In this document: positions 1-10,277 of the stretch, one piece after another
Numbering within the stretch: the stretch's first letter is position 1
Layout: each line of letters opens with the position of its first letter
NCBI GenBank assembly: GCA_944472135.2
Contig: OX235263.1
Location: forward strand, 23,737,379-23,801,378
Source: Trichobilharzia regenti
Lineage: Eukaryota > Platyhelminthes > Trematoda > Strigeidida > Schistosomatidae
Direction of reading: 5' to 3'
DNA: 64,000 bases
Position numbers and translations under genes: made by a program
Notes under the pieces: generated by a model
The model's database searches: none
Seen by the model: the letters and a program-made list of their open reading frames with translations, nothing else
What the model was told of the DNA's origin: nothing

Positions 1-548
1 TTATGGCGTGTGCTACTATGAAGATTTATAAGTAGTATATAAAAGTAGATAAAAATATGTATATCATCTGAGAAATTAGATGGATTTAATGAACAATACC
101 TGTGCAACAACATAAAAGGATTATTAAGAAACATAATACAGAAGATATGTGAAAATGTTGACTGTAATATATTTATATATGGTGGACGTATTTCCTTTGT
201 ATCTGTGTATCTGCCAATATATAATTCCGTATGTATCGAATTCTCTTGTCTTCTGACGTTCCACCCGGTTTATTTGCAAATGGTTCAGTCAATGTAAGGT
301 TTATGGTCTTCTGACCTCACTAGTCTTGTTCACTTCAAAATGAATGTCGCCTGATGAACACCAACTTGATTGGTCGTCTCAGGAAATCTTCTGACCTTTA
401 TCAGCATTTGTACCAGTAATCAATATTTTGTTGACCTTTCTGTTGTCACATGTGACTAGTTTGTTATTGCTCCATAAATTTAATCAATGCCACTGTGTGC
501 GTTTGTGTATTGATAGAAGACTCAGCTGAGTATCAGTTTTGATCACAG
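1..548. other. No recognised feature
   Basis: AT-rich sequence with no coding region, RNA gene or repeat family that I can recognise. Short open frames here have no domain-like composition. Confidence 0.4.
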
Positions 549-549
549 A

Positions 550-770
550 TTGATTGATATCATTATAGAATCTCTGAAAACCAGGGTGTACTGGATAGCT
601 ATTTCGTCCTAGCTCAGGACTCATTAGCATGAGTTGAGTTTCAAACCCCAGGACGCCTCCCCATTTACAGGGTGAGCTCGTGGACCATTCGCCTACTGGG
701 ACCCAATTCAATGGAACATGAACTCCCGATCGGGAGTGACGACAAATACGCGCCGCCGATGATATCGGTT
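550..770 (-). repeat. Sm-alpha-like SINE/retrozyme repeat, copy 1 (diverged)
   Basis: Read on the minus strand, this contains a tRNA-like head with an A-box-like stretch (TAGGCGAATGG) and a B-box-like stretch (GGTTTGAAACTC), followed by a hammerhead-like motif. The order matches the copies near 1.5, 17.9 and 32.0 kb, but the sequence is a different subfamily. A second tRNA-like stretch on the plus strand (about 820-890, B-box-like GGTTCAAAATTC) follows, so two repeats in opposite orientation may abut. Boundaries are approximate. Confidence 0.6.
581..640 (-). ncRNA. Hammerhead ribozyme-like motif (one core change)
   Basis: On the minus strand: CTAATGA (621-627), where the hammerhead core expects CTGATGA; a stem II of GTCC/GGAC; GAAA (602-605); the self-complementary stretch AUAGCUAU as a minimal stem III; and an AUC cleavage triplet (594-596). 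All parts are in type I order. The G5 to A change should greatly weaken cleavage. Assignment rests on motif order and on the related copies in the window. Confidence 0.6.
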
Positions 771-899
771 GGTGATCACGTTAAAATCACGGCCTGGCAA
801 AAGTTACAAGGTTTCAAGGTCACGTGACTAAATGGTCTAAAAGCTTGTCTTTTGAACCAGGACCTCGTGGTTCAAAATTCGCTGGGTGCGTACTGCCGG

Positions 900-1440
900 T
901 CTTTTTTTTATTAAATTTGGATATTTATTCGGTCGAATTATTATCCGTAAATGTATGCATGCATTGGTGTCACTGTGAAATCCTAAAGAATGTATGAAAA
1001 CACACAAAAACAACCAATCACATCCAAGGTGGAGAAATCTAAAAGCTCACTTCAAATTGAAGTATGCGCTGAAGATGTCACCCAGCAAGGTGATGAAAGC
1101 TTCGCAAATCAACCATCCAGCTCAGAGTAGACAAAAAGTGCCTAGTCAGTGCAAGCAAAATTTATTCAGAGTTACTTCAGATTACATTTTAACTTTGTTA
1201 CTAGAAAGAACAAAAAACATTTTAAAGATTGTTTTTGTCACGAAATAACGTCTACCTAAAGATTTTCAAAAATTTTAATGAACAGTTTTGATGTTAATAT
1301 TCTATCTTACATTTCTGAAGGAAAAGGAAATGTGTGTGTCGCATCACTATCTTCCTTCTGAAATAGACTTTATATTGCCAACTGAAAACCAGATAATTGA
1401 CTGTATTCACACTAATATCAGTTGTCATTTAAGTTACATA
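900..1440. other. No recognised feature
   Basis: AT-rich. An 84-codon open frame at 994-1248 has no recognisable domain and is probably chance. Confidence 0.35.
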
Positions 1441-1443
1441 ACG

Positions 1444-1903
1444 TTTTCAAATATTGGTTTGTAGGGATTTTCTTTGATTGCGTGGAGGATTTCATTATGA
1501 GCTGACATCGTTTAGAGAACCATTGGAGTACTGCACAGCTGTTTCGTCCTAGTGCTTGCGAACCTTATTCAGCGGTACGCACACACCGGGCTTCGAAACC
1601 AGGACCTTCTGGCTAAAAGGCGAGCCAGATCTTAGACCATCAAGCCACTGGAAGTCGATCCAATGGCCAGGCTATGAATTCTAAATTCTACCAATTCATG
1701 ACATAGCGCAACCACTTCGCAATGTCTTCTTTGATGAGTAACTGTTCTTACCTTCGACTTTCTGTACCCTACTGGTTACAGCTTCCAATCAACCTGAATA
1801 GGGCCAGTCGCTAATGAGCATCAGATTAATTTTCAAGTATGGCTTTTGTAGGAATTTTGTTTGATTGGTTGGTTGGAGGATTTCATCATAAGCTGACATC
1901 TGT
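1444..1903 (-). repeat. Sm-alpha-like element with direct terminal repeats, copy 2
   Basis: Minus-strand copy of the repeat also seen at 31655-32149. An about 70-bp end sequence appears at both edges (about 1444-1515 and 1830-1903), giving a unit period of about 391 bp. That is a partial tandem (pseudo-LTR) layout rather than an ordinary SINE. Between the ends lie a tRNA-like promoter region and a hammerhead-like motif. An RTE element has inserted at the upper edge, so the last few bases of the repeat continue after 3352. Confidence 0.75.
1525..1590 (-). ncRNA. Degenerate hammerhead ribozyme
   Basis: Minus strand: a disrupted core (CTGAATAA in place of CTGATGA), a stem II strand ending GGAC, an intact GAAAC and the palindromic ACAGCUGU. 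The expected GUC cleavage triplet reads GUG here, which is not a valid hammerhead site. It is a decayed copy of the ribozyme at 32.0 kb and is expected to be inactive. Confidence 0.6.
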
Positions 1904-3336
1904 CTGTCTGTCTGGATTCAACATAGAACTTGACACCGAAGTGCACCAGTTCGAGTTGCCACCTTCCAAATAGCACACAGAGGTAGACAAGAAGATGAGT
2001 GAAGAGAATCAATAAAGTTTGACAGGTATAAGAGCGAAACAGGATGGGTAATGGTAGAAAGGAATATGAAAGATTACAGAGACTGAATACATCTGCTCCG
2101 GCCATTGACAACGATTTTCAGCCATGTCACCTATTGTCTCTAGCCATTGATTCCTAGAGTCAGTCCCGAAGGCCCCAACCCGGAAGTCTGCATCTCCCTA
2201 CCAGACCGACTCAGTTTAACTGTCAAGGATTTCATGGATTGATGAGGCCATGTTTTTGTTTGGCCACCACTGGCTCTTTTCCAACCTGCACCTATATCAG
2301 CTAGTAATGCCCGTCGGGGGAGGCGATGGTTAGGCATGCGCACCACGTGACCTAGCCATCTCGATCTATGTAACTTTATAGCCTCGTTGATTGATTTTCC
2401 CTCTTTGCCCAACACTCTACGCCACACGTCAACATTACTTACCTTATTAAACCATCTAACGTGAGAAAGAGATCGCAGACATCTATGATCAAAAACAGTC
2501 AACCTTTTCATGTCTTCAACTCGTATTGGCCATGTTTCAGAGCCATAGAGAGGGACGGAGCGAACTGCTGAGCAGTACACACGTCCCTTGGTTGATAGCC
2601 AGCCGGATGTCACGCCTACGCCAGAGATGGTGAAAGTCAGCGAAAGCAGCTCGAGCTTTTTGGATCCGTGTTGAGATTTCGTCGCCAATCAGTCCGTTGG
2701 TGCTGATACAACTTCCCAAATAGGTGAAGTGGTGGTCAACATGTTCTATCACTTCACTCCCTATCACTAAGCTAGGAGTTGACGTAGTCCAGCCCTGTAG
2801 CAGGCAGCATCTTTCATTTTACAGGGGCGAATGGTATGCCAAACATACAAAGATTGCTGCTCAAGGTGTTCAGAAGACTGTGCTGGATTTTGTCAGCATC
2901 CTGCCTTAACAGGACTATGTCATCTGCATATTCTAAGTCCATAAGACTATTCCCTGGTAACAAGTCGATTCCTAAGTCGTTACGTTCAGTTAAGGATACT
3001 TCCATTAGCATATCTATGATGAAGTTAAACAGAAGTGGGGAAAGTGGACATCCCTGTCGGACACCACTGGTTGTTACCAATTCAGATGACAATTCCCCAT
3101 AAGCCCTTACACGACTACGTGAGTTTGAATAGAGTGCCTTGATTAGTGCAATGTACTTTCTTGGCACTCCCTTCACAGTCAGACATTGCCATAGTACCTT
3201 CCGATCCACGGAGTCGAAGGCCGCCTTCAAGTCAAGAAATATGGCAATTGTTGGACGCTGAAAAGTGTGTCTATGTTCTAGAATCTGTCGGAGAGTGAAG
3301 ATATGATCTATGCCACCTCTACCTGATCTAAAGCCT
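1904..3336 (-). mobile_element. RTE-like (SR2-type) non-LTR retrotransposon, 5'-truncated
   Basis: The minus strand holds reverse transcriptase remnants. [35 protein letters not shown] and [10 protein letters not shown] lie near 3362-2814; the C-terminal part ([25 protein letters not shown]) runs to about 2140. Frames are broken near 2770-2814 and 2540-2690. A 3' UTR follows and ends in a TCTG/CAGA repeat at 1904. A 16-bp direct repeat (ATAAGCTGACATCTGT at 1888-1903 and 3337-3352) is a target-site duplication, and the target is the Sm-alpha-like element. The endonuclease half is missing, as expected for 5' truncation during target-primed insertion. Confidence 0.85.
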
Positions 3337-3359
3337 ATAAGCTGACATCTGTTATTTCT

Positions 3360-3704
3360 CAAAAAGGATCCTTCTAATGCATACAGTCTAACCTATCAGA
3401 TATTAGGAGTTGGATTAGTGAAAGCATCTTACTTGTTAGTATTCATTAGTGAACTGTATCTGCACTTTCAAGAGCATACATCAATTAGTAATGAAGTTAA
3501 AAGCATTACCACTGAAATGTAAGATTGTTTACGATCATATATCTTAGTTGTTAAGTGTTTAGAACTCTAATACTAGCTGATAGCCAAGAGTCAAAGGTAT
3601 ACACATTACTGAACTGCCAAAAACCAGAATTGAGCAGGTAACTACGGCTGTCCGATTCCCACTACATTTTACAACTAATATCTTCTCTGAAGAGGAAATC
3701 AACT
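3360..3704. other. No recognised feature
   Basis: AT-rich sequence between two RTE copies with nothing I recognise. Confidence 0.35.
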
Positions 3705-4162
3705 CTTTATTCACACATGCCAGTTTACGCTGTCTACGGCGTAGATGTGAAATCCAACTGATTATTGACCAAACGGCGTGCGTACTGTTCAGTAGTCTGC
3801 TCCGTCCTCCTTCATGTCTTTGAGTGAGATATGACCATTGAAAGTGGAAGATATGAAAAGACCGCCTACCTATCTTTGATCATAGGTGTCTGCGTTCTGT
3901 CTCTCGTGTTAGGTGGTATAATAGAGTGATTGATATTGAAGTTAGGCTTCGGTCGAGTGCTAGTTAAGGAAGAGAAGTCAATCGATGAGGCTGTGAAGTA
4001 ATATAGGTCGAGATGGTTAGGACATGTGCCACAATGCATGCCTAGCAATCTATCGCCTTCCTCGACAAGCAATGTTAGCTGACATAGCATCGATGAGGTC
4101 GGAGACGAGCTAGTGGTGGCTCAACGAAAACATAGCCTCATCAGTCAGTGAAATGCATAACA
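3705..4162 (+). mobile_element. RTE-like fragment, first part (split by a PLE)
   Basis: A degenerate plus-strand RTE C-terminal region: remnants of the segment that reads RRDIRL...KGRVYC...SVRSVLL in better copies, then the DHRCLRSISRVKWYN-like and RWLGHV-like parts, with many frame breaks. The same element resumes at 5338. It is closest to the diverged copy at 53.3-54.4 kb. Confidence 0.75.
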
Positions 4163-5337
4163 TTAATGAAAACAAAACAGGTAGATCAGCGAAGAGTCTC
4201 TTTTCGGCAGTGAATTCATTTTCTTAGCTGTACAATCCCAAATACATGTGTTATTTATTTTTTTTGTATGTATGTGTACATTAAGTTTGTCAAACAAAAT
4301 TACAATGGGTTATGGTTATTTTAAGTAAACAAGTGAAGATTGGTAATACAAGTCAAGAAAATTAGGTGTTAATGAAACTAGGGTAGTAACAAAAGTGATG
4401 AGTTGTCACAATCAGTTGTTAAAAGAAGTTATGCAATAATATGAATAGCTTGATGAGTGAGTTTTACTCAGGATATACATAGGAACAAAGTAGAGAATAG
4501 GAGATTACGTAAGAGTTCTAAATGAAAACAAGAATTATAAGCAATTAAAGAACAGGCAAAGAGACAAAATTAAGTCATCAAAATCAACAAACTTGTTACA
4601 ATGACAGTAGAAGTGGTTGAGTAATCTTCTTTTGTATGCACAGCTTCGGTTTTTTCATGTGAATGGCCAGAGCTTCAGCGATACAAAGGAGACGAAACCG
4701 TATTGCCTTTGATAGGTTATTCTTGACTCTGTAGATTACTTTGAAGGAGGAGTTTGTTGAAATGGAATGATCAGTGTTAACCAGGTGTTCAATTATCGCA
4801 CTATTGCCTTTTCGCAACCATGCTGGATAGTGTTCTTGAATCCTCTTGAACAGGATGCGCATTGAACGACCGATGTACCTGGCTCCACAGCAACAGGTGA
4901 ACTGATATATGCACACAGAAGTGGTCAGATGCAGGATCTTGTCCTTGAGGCTTCCGCAGATCAGTGGGCGACTGGAGAACACTATTCTTAGCGTTGCTGC
5001 AAAGAATGTTCTTCTCAGAGAGAGGATGTGATCCTTCTGTTGAGAATATCGCTTGCTAAATCTCCCTTGAAATCCAAGTTCATGTAGAGTTTCTTTTTAG
5101 GCGCAGTTAAAGTTTCGTTTTTCCGAATTATTGGTTTCATATTTTTGTCAATGAATCTTATTGGATATCCATTTTGGATGAAGATTTCTCTTAGAATATC
5201 TAATTCTGTTTCCAGAACGTCGGGACTACAGATGCGTTGGATGAGGGTGGCAAGCGGTTTAACTAAATCCCGATTTTGTTGAATGCGTACCCAGCTATAG
5301 TATCTTAATGCCTGGATGGGGATTATCCATGAAAATC
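4163..5337 (-). mobile_element. Penelope-like element fragment (PLE-A)
   Basis: The minus strand encodes a GIY-YIG endonuclease segment at 4982-4596, with YQFTCCCGARYIGRS, RIQEHYPAWL and a C-terminal KPKLCIQKKI. Upstream (5340-5000) are frame-shifted pieces of the reverse transcriptase C-terminal region. The RT catalytic core is missing. It interrupts an RTE copy; CATAACA occurs at both junctions (4156-4162 and 5338-5344), and the match extends to about 13 bp with mismatches, so this is probably a target-site duplication. The remaining 4163-4590 is AT-rich 3' sequence. Confidence 0.8.
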
Positions 5338-5690
5338 CATAACAGTTAGTTTAAGCTGGCAAGCCGGCCAGCCGCGTAGGAGATGCAGACTTCCTAATTG
5401 ACTGACTGGTTTGCGTCCTTGGGATGGTAAAAACCAATGAAGCCTGGAGACAATTGGCGACATGGCGGAAGATCATTCTCAGTAATGGCACAGATGCATC
5501 ATTCACTCTTTGTGATTTATCATACCCAATAAAACTCGAATGTTCTTCCATATTACTATTCTTTTTCCCTCACACTTCTGTTTACTGTCTTTGTTTCACA
5601 TTTCTTTTTACTTTCTTCTCTTGCTTTGTGTACACTAAGTGAAGGGAGTATCGCGACTCGAACTGCTGCACACCGGTCAATTACACAATT
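5338..5690 (+). mobile_element. RTE-like fragment, second part (3' UTR)
   Basis: Continuation of the RTE copy at 3705-4162: the sequence before GGTAAAAACCAATGAAG, the C-terminal tail region and the pyrimidine-rich 3' UTR (CTTCTCTTGCTTTGTGT). It ends near CGAACTGCTGCA without the usual CAGA repeat. Confidence 0.75.
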
Positions 5691-5912
5691 CTGCAACTCA
5701 TCACCAAAACTTTAATTAATGGTAGACAATTTAGTACATGACAAACAGTCTCATTCTGACTGCTAGCTGTATTAAAACGTAAGGCAATTGTGTCAAGATT
5801 TTCTTTTAGTTTTAATACCTGCATTTTTTTCATCCTCTCAGGGTGGTTATTTGAACTGAATAGCTGAATTGTCGGCGGGCATAGACTTTCTTTGACAGAC
5901 TCGGAATGAACC

Positions 5913-8828
5913 TTGGCGGCCTGCTTAAATCTTGGGCTACCAATTACCTTAAACATTACAAATCGTATTGCATCTAATTTCTCATTTCTAATTGATATTT
6001 TAATCAATAAATCTTATTCAAATATGACCTCAAATCGGATTATTTATTCTCGTGAATATCTAATATCTTTAAAACCTACTGATCTGCAACTCCATAAAAA
6101 AGACAAGAAAAAGCATCATGCCGGCTGGCAGAGAGCATTAAAAAATACCCCTATTCAATTCATGACTGTTCCCGCAATTATGAGTACCAATTGTCGCTCC
6201 CTGCCGGCTAAAATTAACTGTCTTCAATCGCTGGTGTCTTCCATTATATATCATAATACTGGGATCATATCACTTCAAGAAACATGGCTTCATGATCTAT
6301 ATGATGACAATCTAGTGTATCTAAATAATTTCAAACTATTCAGACAAGATCGGTGTAGTTCCAGGAAGAAACGCGGTGGCGGAGTCGCCATCTTCATCAA
6401 TTCACAATGGTGTACGTCTAACAGTGTATGTTTCAAATTCTCTAGTGACAATATTGACTGTCTCACCGTTAAGTGTCGACCTAGACATTTGTCTAAATAC
6501 AATTACATTTACATCTCGAACATGTATATTGCTCCTGGATGCAACTCCACAGAATTATCTTTATTTGCGGATGAATTTACTTCCCTTGCTGCCACCTCCT
6601 TCGGAAATTCCTTGTCTATAGTTACTGGTGATTTTAATTCTAGTGACCACAGCTTCCTAATTTCACTTGGACATGATAACATTGTCAACTTCCCGACTAG
6701 AATGGACAACTCTCTTGATCTTGTGTTTACAAATGACGCAGGAATATTTGAAGCTCGAAAAAGAGCCCCACTACTTAATTCAGATCACTGTATCATAAGA
6801 ATATTGCCCAAAGTATATGGAAAGCAGCACAAAAGGGTCTTCTCATACCTTGGAAAGAAAACACAACACAGATGTTATTCCCATGACAACATACTGAATC
6901 TAAGGTCCATGTTAAAAGACACAAACTGGGATCTATTTACTGAACAAGCTCTTGATAACACAATTGCCAACATAACACATTATCTTAATTTCTGTCTTGA
7001 TGTTTGTTGTCCAAAAGAGACAATCTTCCTAAAATTCGATCGCTTCTCCTCTACTCAACTCAAAAAGCTCCGCCGTGAAAAAGAAAGGTTGTTCAAAATG
7101 AAAAACAAATCTGGAGTTAAGAGAATGAACACTTTGATCAAGCTTGAATTACAAAGATTGAATGCTCTCTATAACCAGAAGTTTCTTTCATGTAAATCCC
7201 CATCAAATATGTGGAAGTTATTAAAGGAAATCACAGGTGGTAAGCAAATGTTGAATGATATTTCTGTAGATGTTAATATGCTAAATGAATCCTTCATATG
7301 TATCCCAGCAAATGTTATGATTCCTAACTCAAATAGTGTAAACAATGACTGCTTCTCATGCTTTAATACGAATGATGTCCTCAAGTGTCTTCAATCTCTC
7401 AAGCCTACTCAGTCCCTCGGTCCTGATGGTGTTCCTGCTGTCATCCTTAAGAAGTGTGCCGACATCTTGTGTTCCCCGCTAACTGACATTTTCAACGAAT
7501 CGTTTTCCAAAAGTATTATACCTGAATCATGGAAAAACATCAAGATCGTTCCAGTGCCTAAATCTACAAGTGGACCTAATGTTAAGTTTAGACCTATTTC
7601 TATTACCTCACCTTTCTTGAAAGTTATGGAAAGACTTATTCTACTTAATCTTGATCCCTCTTTAAAACCTTTCAACGACCCCAACCAGTTTGCTTATAAA
7701 CATAGTAGGAGTACGTTAGATGCCGCTGTCGTCCTCCACCATAGCATAGTCTCTAGTTTAGATAAAGGGGCTAAATACGTTCGCTGTGCCTTCCTTGATT
7801 ACACATCTGCATTTGACTCTGTTCCCAGGTCTCTCTTGCTAAGTAAGCTCGCTGCAACACAGGCTGAAAGCTGGACAAATAAGTGGTTGCAGTCCTATTT
7901 TTCTGAAAGGAAGCAGTACACCGTCTACAATGGAAAATCCTCCACTACCTCACTTACTTTAGCAGGCGTTCCTCAAGGCGCTGTTCTCTCTCCCTTTCTG
8001 TTTTCGTTTTTCTTACATGACTTGCCTCATTCTGATGTAGCCACTTTTGTTAAGTATGCCGATGACCTCTCGGTCTCTATGCCTGTCAACTGTCAGTCAG
8101 ATTGTTCCAAATTAAATAGCTTTCTGTCGGAAATTAGTCAGTGGTCCTCTTCAAACGGACTTAAGCTTAATCCGTCTAAATGTCAGGTAGTCAATTTCAC
8201 TTTCAGACGTAAATGTGACCTACAGCAACTAGTTAGCTCACATGGCCCCACTCTCATTGACGGCACAGAGGTTGAAAATACATCTAATGTGAAGTTCCTT
8301 GGGCTGAGTTTTTCCACCGATCTTTCCTGGTCTTCCCACATCTTGCTAGTTACTAGAAAGATGTTTCGCTTAACGTTCTACATTAGGAAATTTAGGCAGT
8401 CTGGCATAAAGCAGCTTTTGCTTTCTCAATTTGTAAATTCTTGTATTCTACCCATCCTCCTTTACTGCTCCCCATTAGTCTTTCCTGGACTACTTAAGAA
8501 AGACTTCGCTTCGCTGAGAAGGGCACTAAAAGCTGTTAGTAGGGCAAGTGGGATATCGTTAAACCAACTGGTGAACACTATTGTAGATAGACATATAATG
8601 TCATGTAAGAAACTAGCGAATACAATATTGTCGGACCCCGAGCATCCTCTCTATACGCATCTATCTCCTTGCATTTCATCTGGAAGAACTAGAAGCAGCT
8701 ATAGGAGGCTATATGCTAGGACTACCAAATACAAAAACTCCACAATACCATATCTGGCACAGCTGTTATGTGATGAGAAATCCGTTAGGTATGACACGAT
8801 AAACTTACTGCGGCACTCTAACAAATAG
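5913..8828 (+). CDS. LINE ORF2: AP endonuclease + reverse transcriptase (intact)
   Basis: A 971-codon open frame with no internal stop. The N-terminal third is an apurinic-like endonuclease: ISLQETWL, RGGGVAIFIN, VTGDFNSSDHSF and NSDHCII, the last holding the catalytic SDH. The reverse transcriptase follows: LGPDGVPAVILKK, AFLDYTSAFDSVPRSLL (motif A), GVPQGAVLSPFLFS (motif B), FVKYADDLSVSM (motif C with catalytic DD) and LKLNPSKCQV. The C-terminal FYIRKFRQSGIKQ region is conserved in the other copies. The first ATG is used here; the true start may lie further in, before MTVPAIMSTNCRSLPAK. All catalytic motifs are present, so the protein could be functional. It would nick target DNA and copy its RNA by target-primed reverse transcription. 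Confidence 0.9.
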   Translation: MAACLNLGLPITLNITNRIASNFSFLIDILINKSYSNMTSNRIIYSREYLISLKPTDLQLHKKDKKKHHAGWQRALKNTPIQFMTVPAIMSTNCRSLPAKINCLQSLVSSIIYHNTGIISLQETWLHDLYDDNLVYLNNFKLFRQDRCSSRKKRGGGVAIFINSQWCTSNSVCFKFSSDNIDCLTVKCRPRHLSKYNYIYISNMYIAPGCNSTELSLFADEFTSLAATSFGNSLSIVTGDFNSSDHSFLISLGHDNIVNFPTRMDNSLDLVFTNDAGIFEARKRAPLLNSDHCIIRILPKVYGKQHKRVFSYLGKKTQHRCYSHDNILNLRSMLKDTNWDLFTEQALDNTIANITHYLNFCLDVCCPKETIFLKFDRFSSTQLKKLRREKERLFKMKNKSGVKRMNTLIKLELQRLNALYNQKFLSCKSPSNMWKLLKEITGGKQMLNDISVDVNMLNESFICIPANVMIPNSNSVNNDCFSCFNTNDVLKCLQSLKPTQSLGPDGVPAVILKKCADILCSPLTDIFNESFSKSIIPESWKNIKIVPVPKSTSGPNVKFRPISITSPFLKVMERLILLNLDPSLKPFNDPNQFAYKHSRSTLDAAVVLHHSIVSSLDKGAKYVRCAFLDYTSAFDSVPRSLLLSKLAATQAESWTNKWLQSYFSERKQYTVYNGKSSTTSLTLAGVPQGAVLSPFLFSFFLHDLPHSDVATFVKYADDLSVSMPVNCQSDCSKLNSFLSEISQWSSSNGLKLNPSKCQVVNFTFRRKCDLQQLVSSHGPTLIDGTEVENTSNVKFLGLSFSTDLSWSSHILLVTRKMFRLTFYIRKFRQSGIKQLLLSQFVNSCILPILLYCSPLVFPGLLKKDFASLRRALKAVSRASGISLNQLVNTIVDRHIMSCKKLANTILSDPEHPLYTHLSPCISSGRTRSSYRRLYARTTKYKNSTIPYLAQLLCDEKSVRYDTINLLRHSNK

Positions 8829-9080
8829 TCCCATTAGTTTTTGTTTTCCTTTCCTCGTTACTACTACACTGTTGTTCTCATCTACAACCACACATTAACC
8901 TTATATTCCAAATCCTGTGGTGCATTGTTTGAAATGAAATACTCTACGCTGTTTTTTTTCTTAATTTTCAATATTTATTTATTTTATTTATTTATAACTT
9001 ATTTATTTTATTTTTATGTATTTTTGATTTTTAAAAATCTTATATAATTTATGAGGTAATTAGATGCAATATACTGTAAT

Positions 9081-9135
9081 GCACGCTGAAAATTCCATAC
9101 CTGTACCACAAATACTGTTTGGAATAAAGCTGTTA
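9081..9135 (+). repeat. LINE 3' end shared with SINE1
   Basis: This is the LINE's terminal segment. It has GCTGAAAATTCCATAC, then TGTACCA, then TGGAATAAAGCTG, and it matches, in inverted copy, the tail of the SINE at 9248-9300. Reverse transcriptases of this type recognise such 3' ends, so this is the likely recognition segment. Confidence 0.75.
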
Positions 9136-9242
9136 TTATTATTAAAAAAAAAAAAGAAGAACCACCCATATTTTTACTCCATATTCTTAAAGTAAATAAC
9201 CTGTACTTTTACAGAAGTAGAATTTATTTCCATTTTTTATTT

Positions 9243-9422
9243 TTGATTACAGCTTGATTCCACACTGTATTTTTGGTACAAGTATGGAATTTTCAGCACG
9301 TGATATCGGTAGCCCAAATTTCGCAGGCCGACCATTGATATCAGGTGTGCATCGGTGAGGGCTCGAACCCCGGACCATGTGCATGGTCGGTGAGAGTCCT
9401 AACCACTGTGCCACCGACGCAC
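9243..9422 (-). repeat. SINE1: tRNA-derived SINE with CR1-type tail, copy 1
   Basis: On the minus strand the element starts near 9422 (GTGCGTCGGTGGCACAGTGG). It has a tRNA-like head with an A box (TGGCACAGTGG) and a B box (GGGGTTCGAGCCC), then an anonymous body, then a tail matching the 3' end of the LINE at 5.7-9.15 kb. Near-identical copies lie at 42453-42634 and 51690-51868. It has no coding capacity and would be transcribed by RNA polymerase III. Confidence 0.88.
9357..9411 (-). promoter_or_regulatory. Internal pol III promoter (A and B boxes) of SINE1
   Basis: The A box reads TGGCACAGTGGTTAGG on the minus strand (within 9391-9411). The B box reads GGGTTCGAGCCC (about 9358-9371). Spacing and sequence fit a tRNA-type internal promoter. 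Confidence 0.75.
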
Positions 9423-9590
9423 AATCTTTAACATGATCGTCTAGCTCACCAATCACAATGACTCAAGGGCCGAAAATGGCCGTAACGAATTTTTCTGCAG
9501 ATCCTACAAAAACTATGAAGACCAGACGAATAACAGTTAAACTGAAAACTGCCACCATCATAGCGTAATTTAATTACACTAGAGTGATAG

Positions 9591-9929
9591 TGTGGTGAGA
9601 GCTGGCTGTTAGTCAAAATTGGTGAACAGTAATTTACGTCAATGTTTATGTCCCCAATATTGGTCATGAAAAAAATAAGAACAAAGACTGAGTCAACAAC
9701 CAACCACAGCTGACTGCGTAGGCGGATACAGTTAGCACATAGATGATCTGACATTCAAGAAACAGCCACAGAGAGGCAAGGTTAACTTTCTGTGAGAAAC
9801 AACCAATCAGAAGACTGTGTGTTTTTCTGCTAACAACAATCTATAATAATGTACATGAAAATCGATAAATATGTGTTGATTTCCTAAATAAAACGATCTG
9901 TTTCCTGGCCCTTGTCTTCTGTTGTTACA
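9591..9929 (+). repeat. Solo LTR, copy 1
   Basis: A sequence of about 340 bp starting TGTGGTGAGAGC and ending TTCTGTTGTTACA, so it has the TG...CA ends of an LTR. Inside are a TATA-like run (ATAAATAT, about 9864) and a polyadenylation signal AATAAA (9887-9892). It is clearly related to the copies at 35433-35737 and 55773-56054. No retroviral-type coding sequence flanks it, so it is a solo LTR left by recombination. Flanking duplications are not convincing here. Confidence 0.75.
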
Positions 9930-9936
9930 GTAGTGC

Positions 9937-10277
9937 TCTGTCTGTCTGGATTCAACATGGAACTTGGCACCGAAGTGCACCAGTTCCAGTTGCCACGTTC
10001 CAAATAGCACACAGAGGTAGACAAGAAGATGAGTGAAGAGAATCAATAGAGTTTGACAGGTATAAGAGTGAAACAGAATGGGTAATGGTAGAAAGAAATA
10101 TGAAAGATTACAGAGACTGAATACATCTGCTCCGGCCATTGACAACGATTTTCAGCCATGTCACCTATTGTCTCCAGTCATTGATTCCTAGAGTCAGTCC
10201 CGAGGGCCCCAACCCGGAAGTCTGCATCTCCCTACCTGACCGACTCAGTCTAACTGTCAAGGATTTCATGGATTGAT
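9937..10277 (-). mobile_element. RTE-like 3' end fragment
   Basis: Minus strand: the tail repeat (TCTGTCTG on the plus strand), the 3' UTR and the last codons of an RTE ORF. Near-identical to the 3' ends at 1.9-2.2 kb and 30.1-30.4 kb. It breaks off inside the ORF at 10277, so the 5' part is missing. Confidence 0.8.

Larger units (their letters stand above)
5700..9155 (+). mobile_element. CR1/Jockey-like LINE, nearly complete
   Basis: The element holds the intact ORF at 5913-8828, an AT-rich 3' UTR, the sequence GGAATAAAGCTG and a TTATTATTATTA-plus-A tail ending near 9155. No ORF1 is visible upstream, where an RTE tail lies directly adjacent, so the 5' end may be truncated. Truncated relatives lie at 23.1-24.4 kb and 54.4-56.4 kb. 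The last 50 bases also form the tail of the SINE at 9243-9422. Confidence 0.85.

Noticed and set aside
352..395. CTGATGA followed by a hairpin (ACCAA/TTGGT) and GGAAATC on the plus strand, hammerhead-like at first sight
   Set aside because: Eight unpaired bases lie between the hairpin and GAAA, and no stem I or stem III partner is present.
9357..9422. Possible tRNA gene
   Set aside because: The head has A and B boxes but lacks acceptor-stem pairing and a standard cloverleaf, and it recurs with a LINE tail, so it is a SINE.
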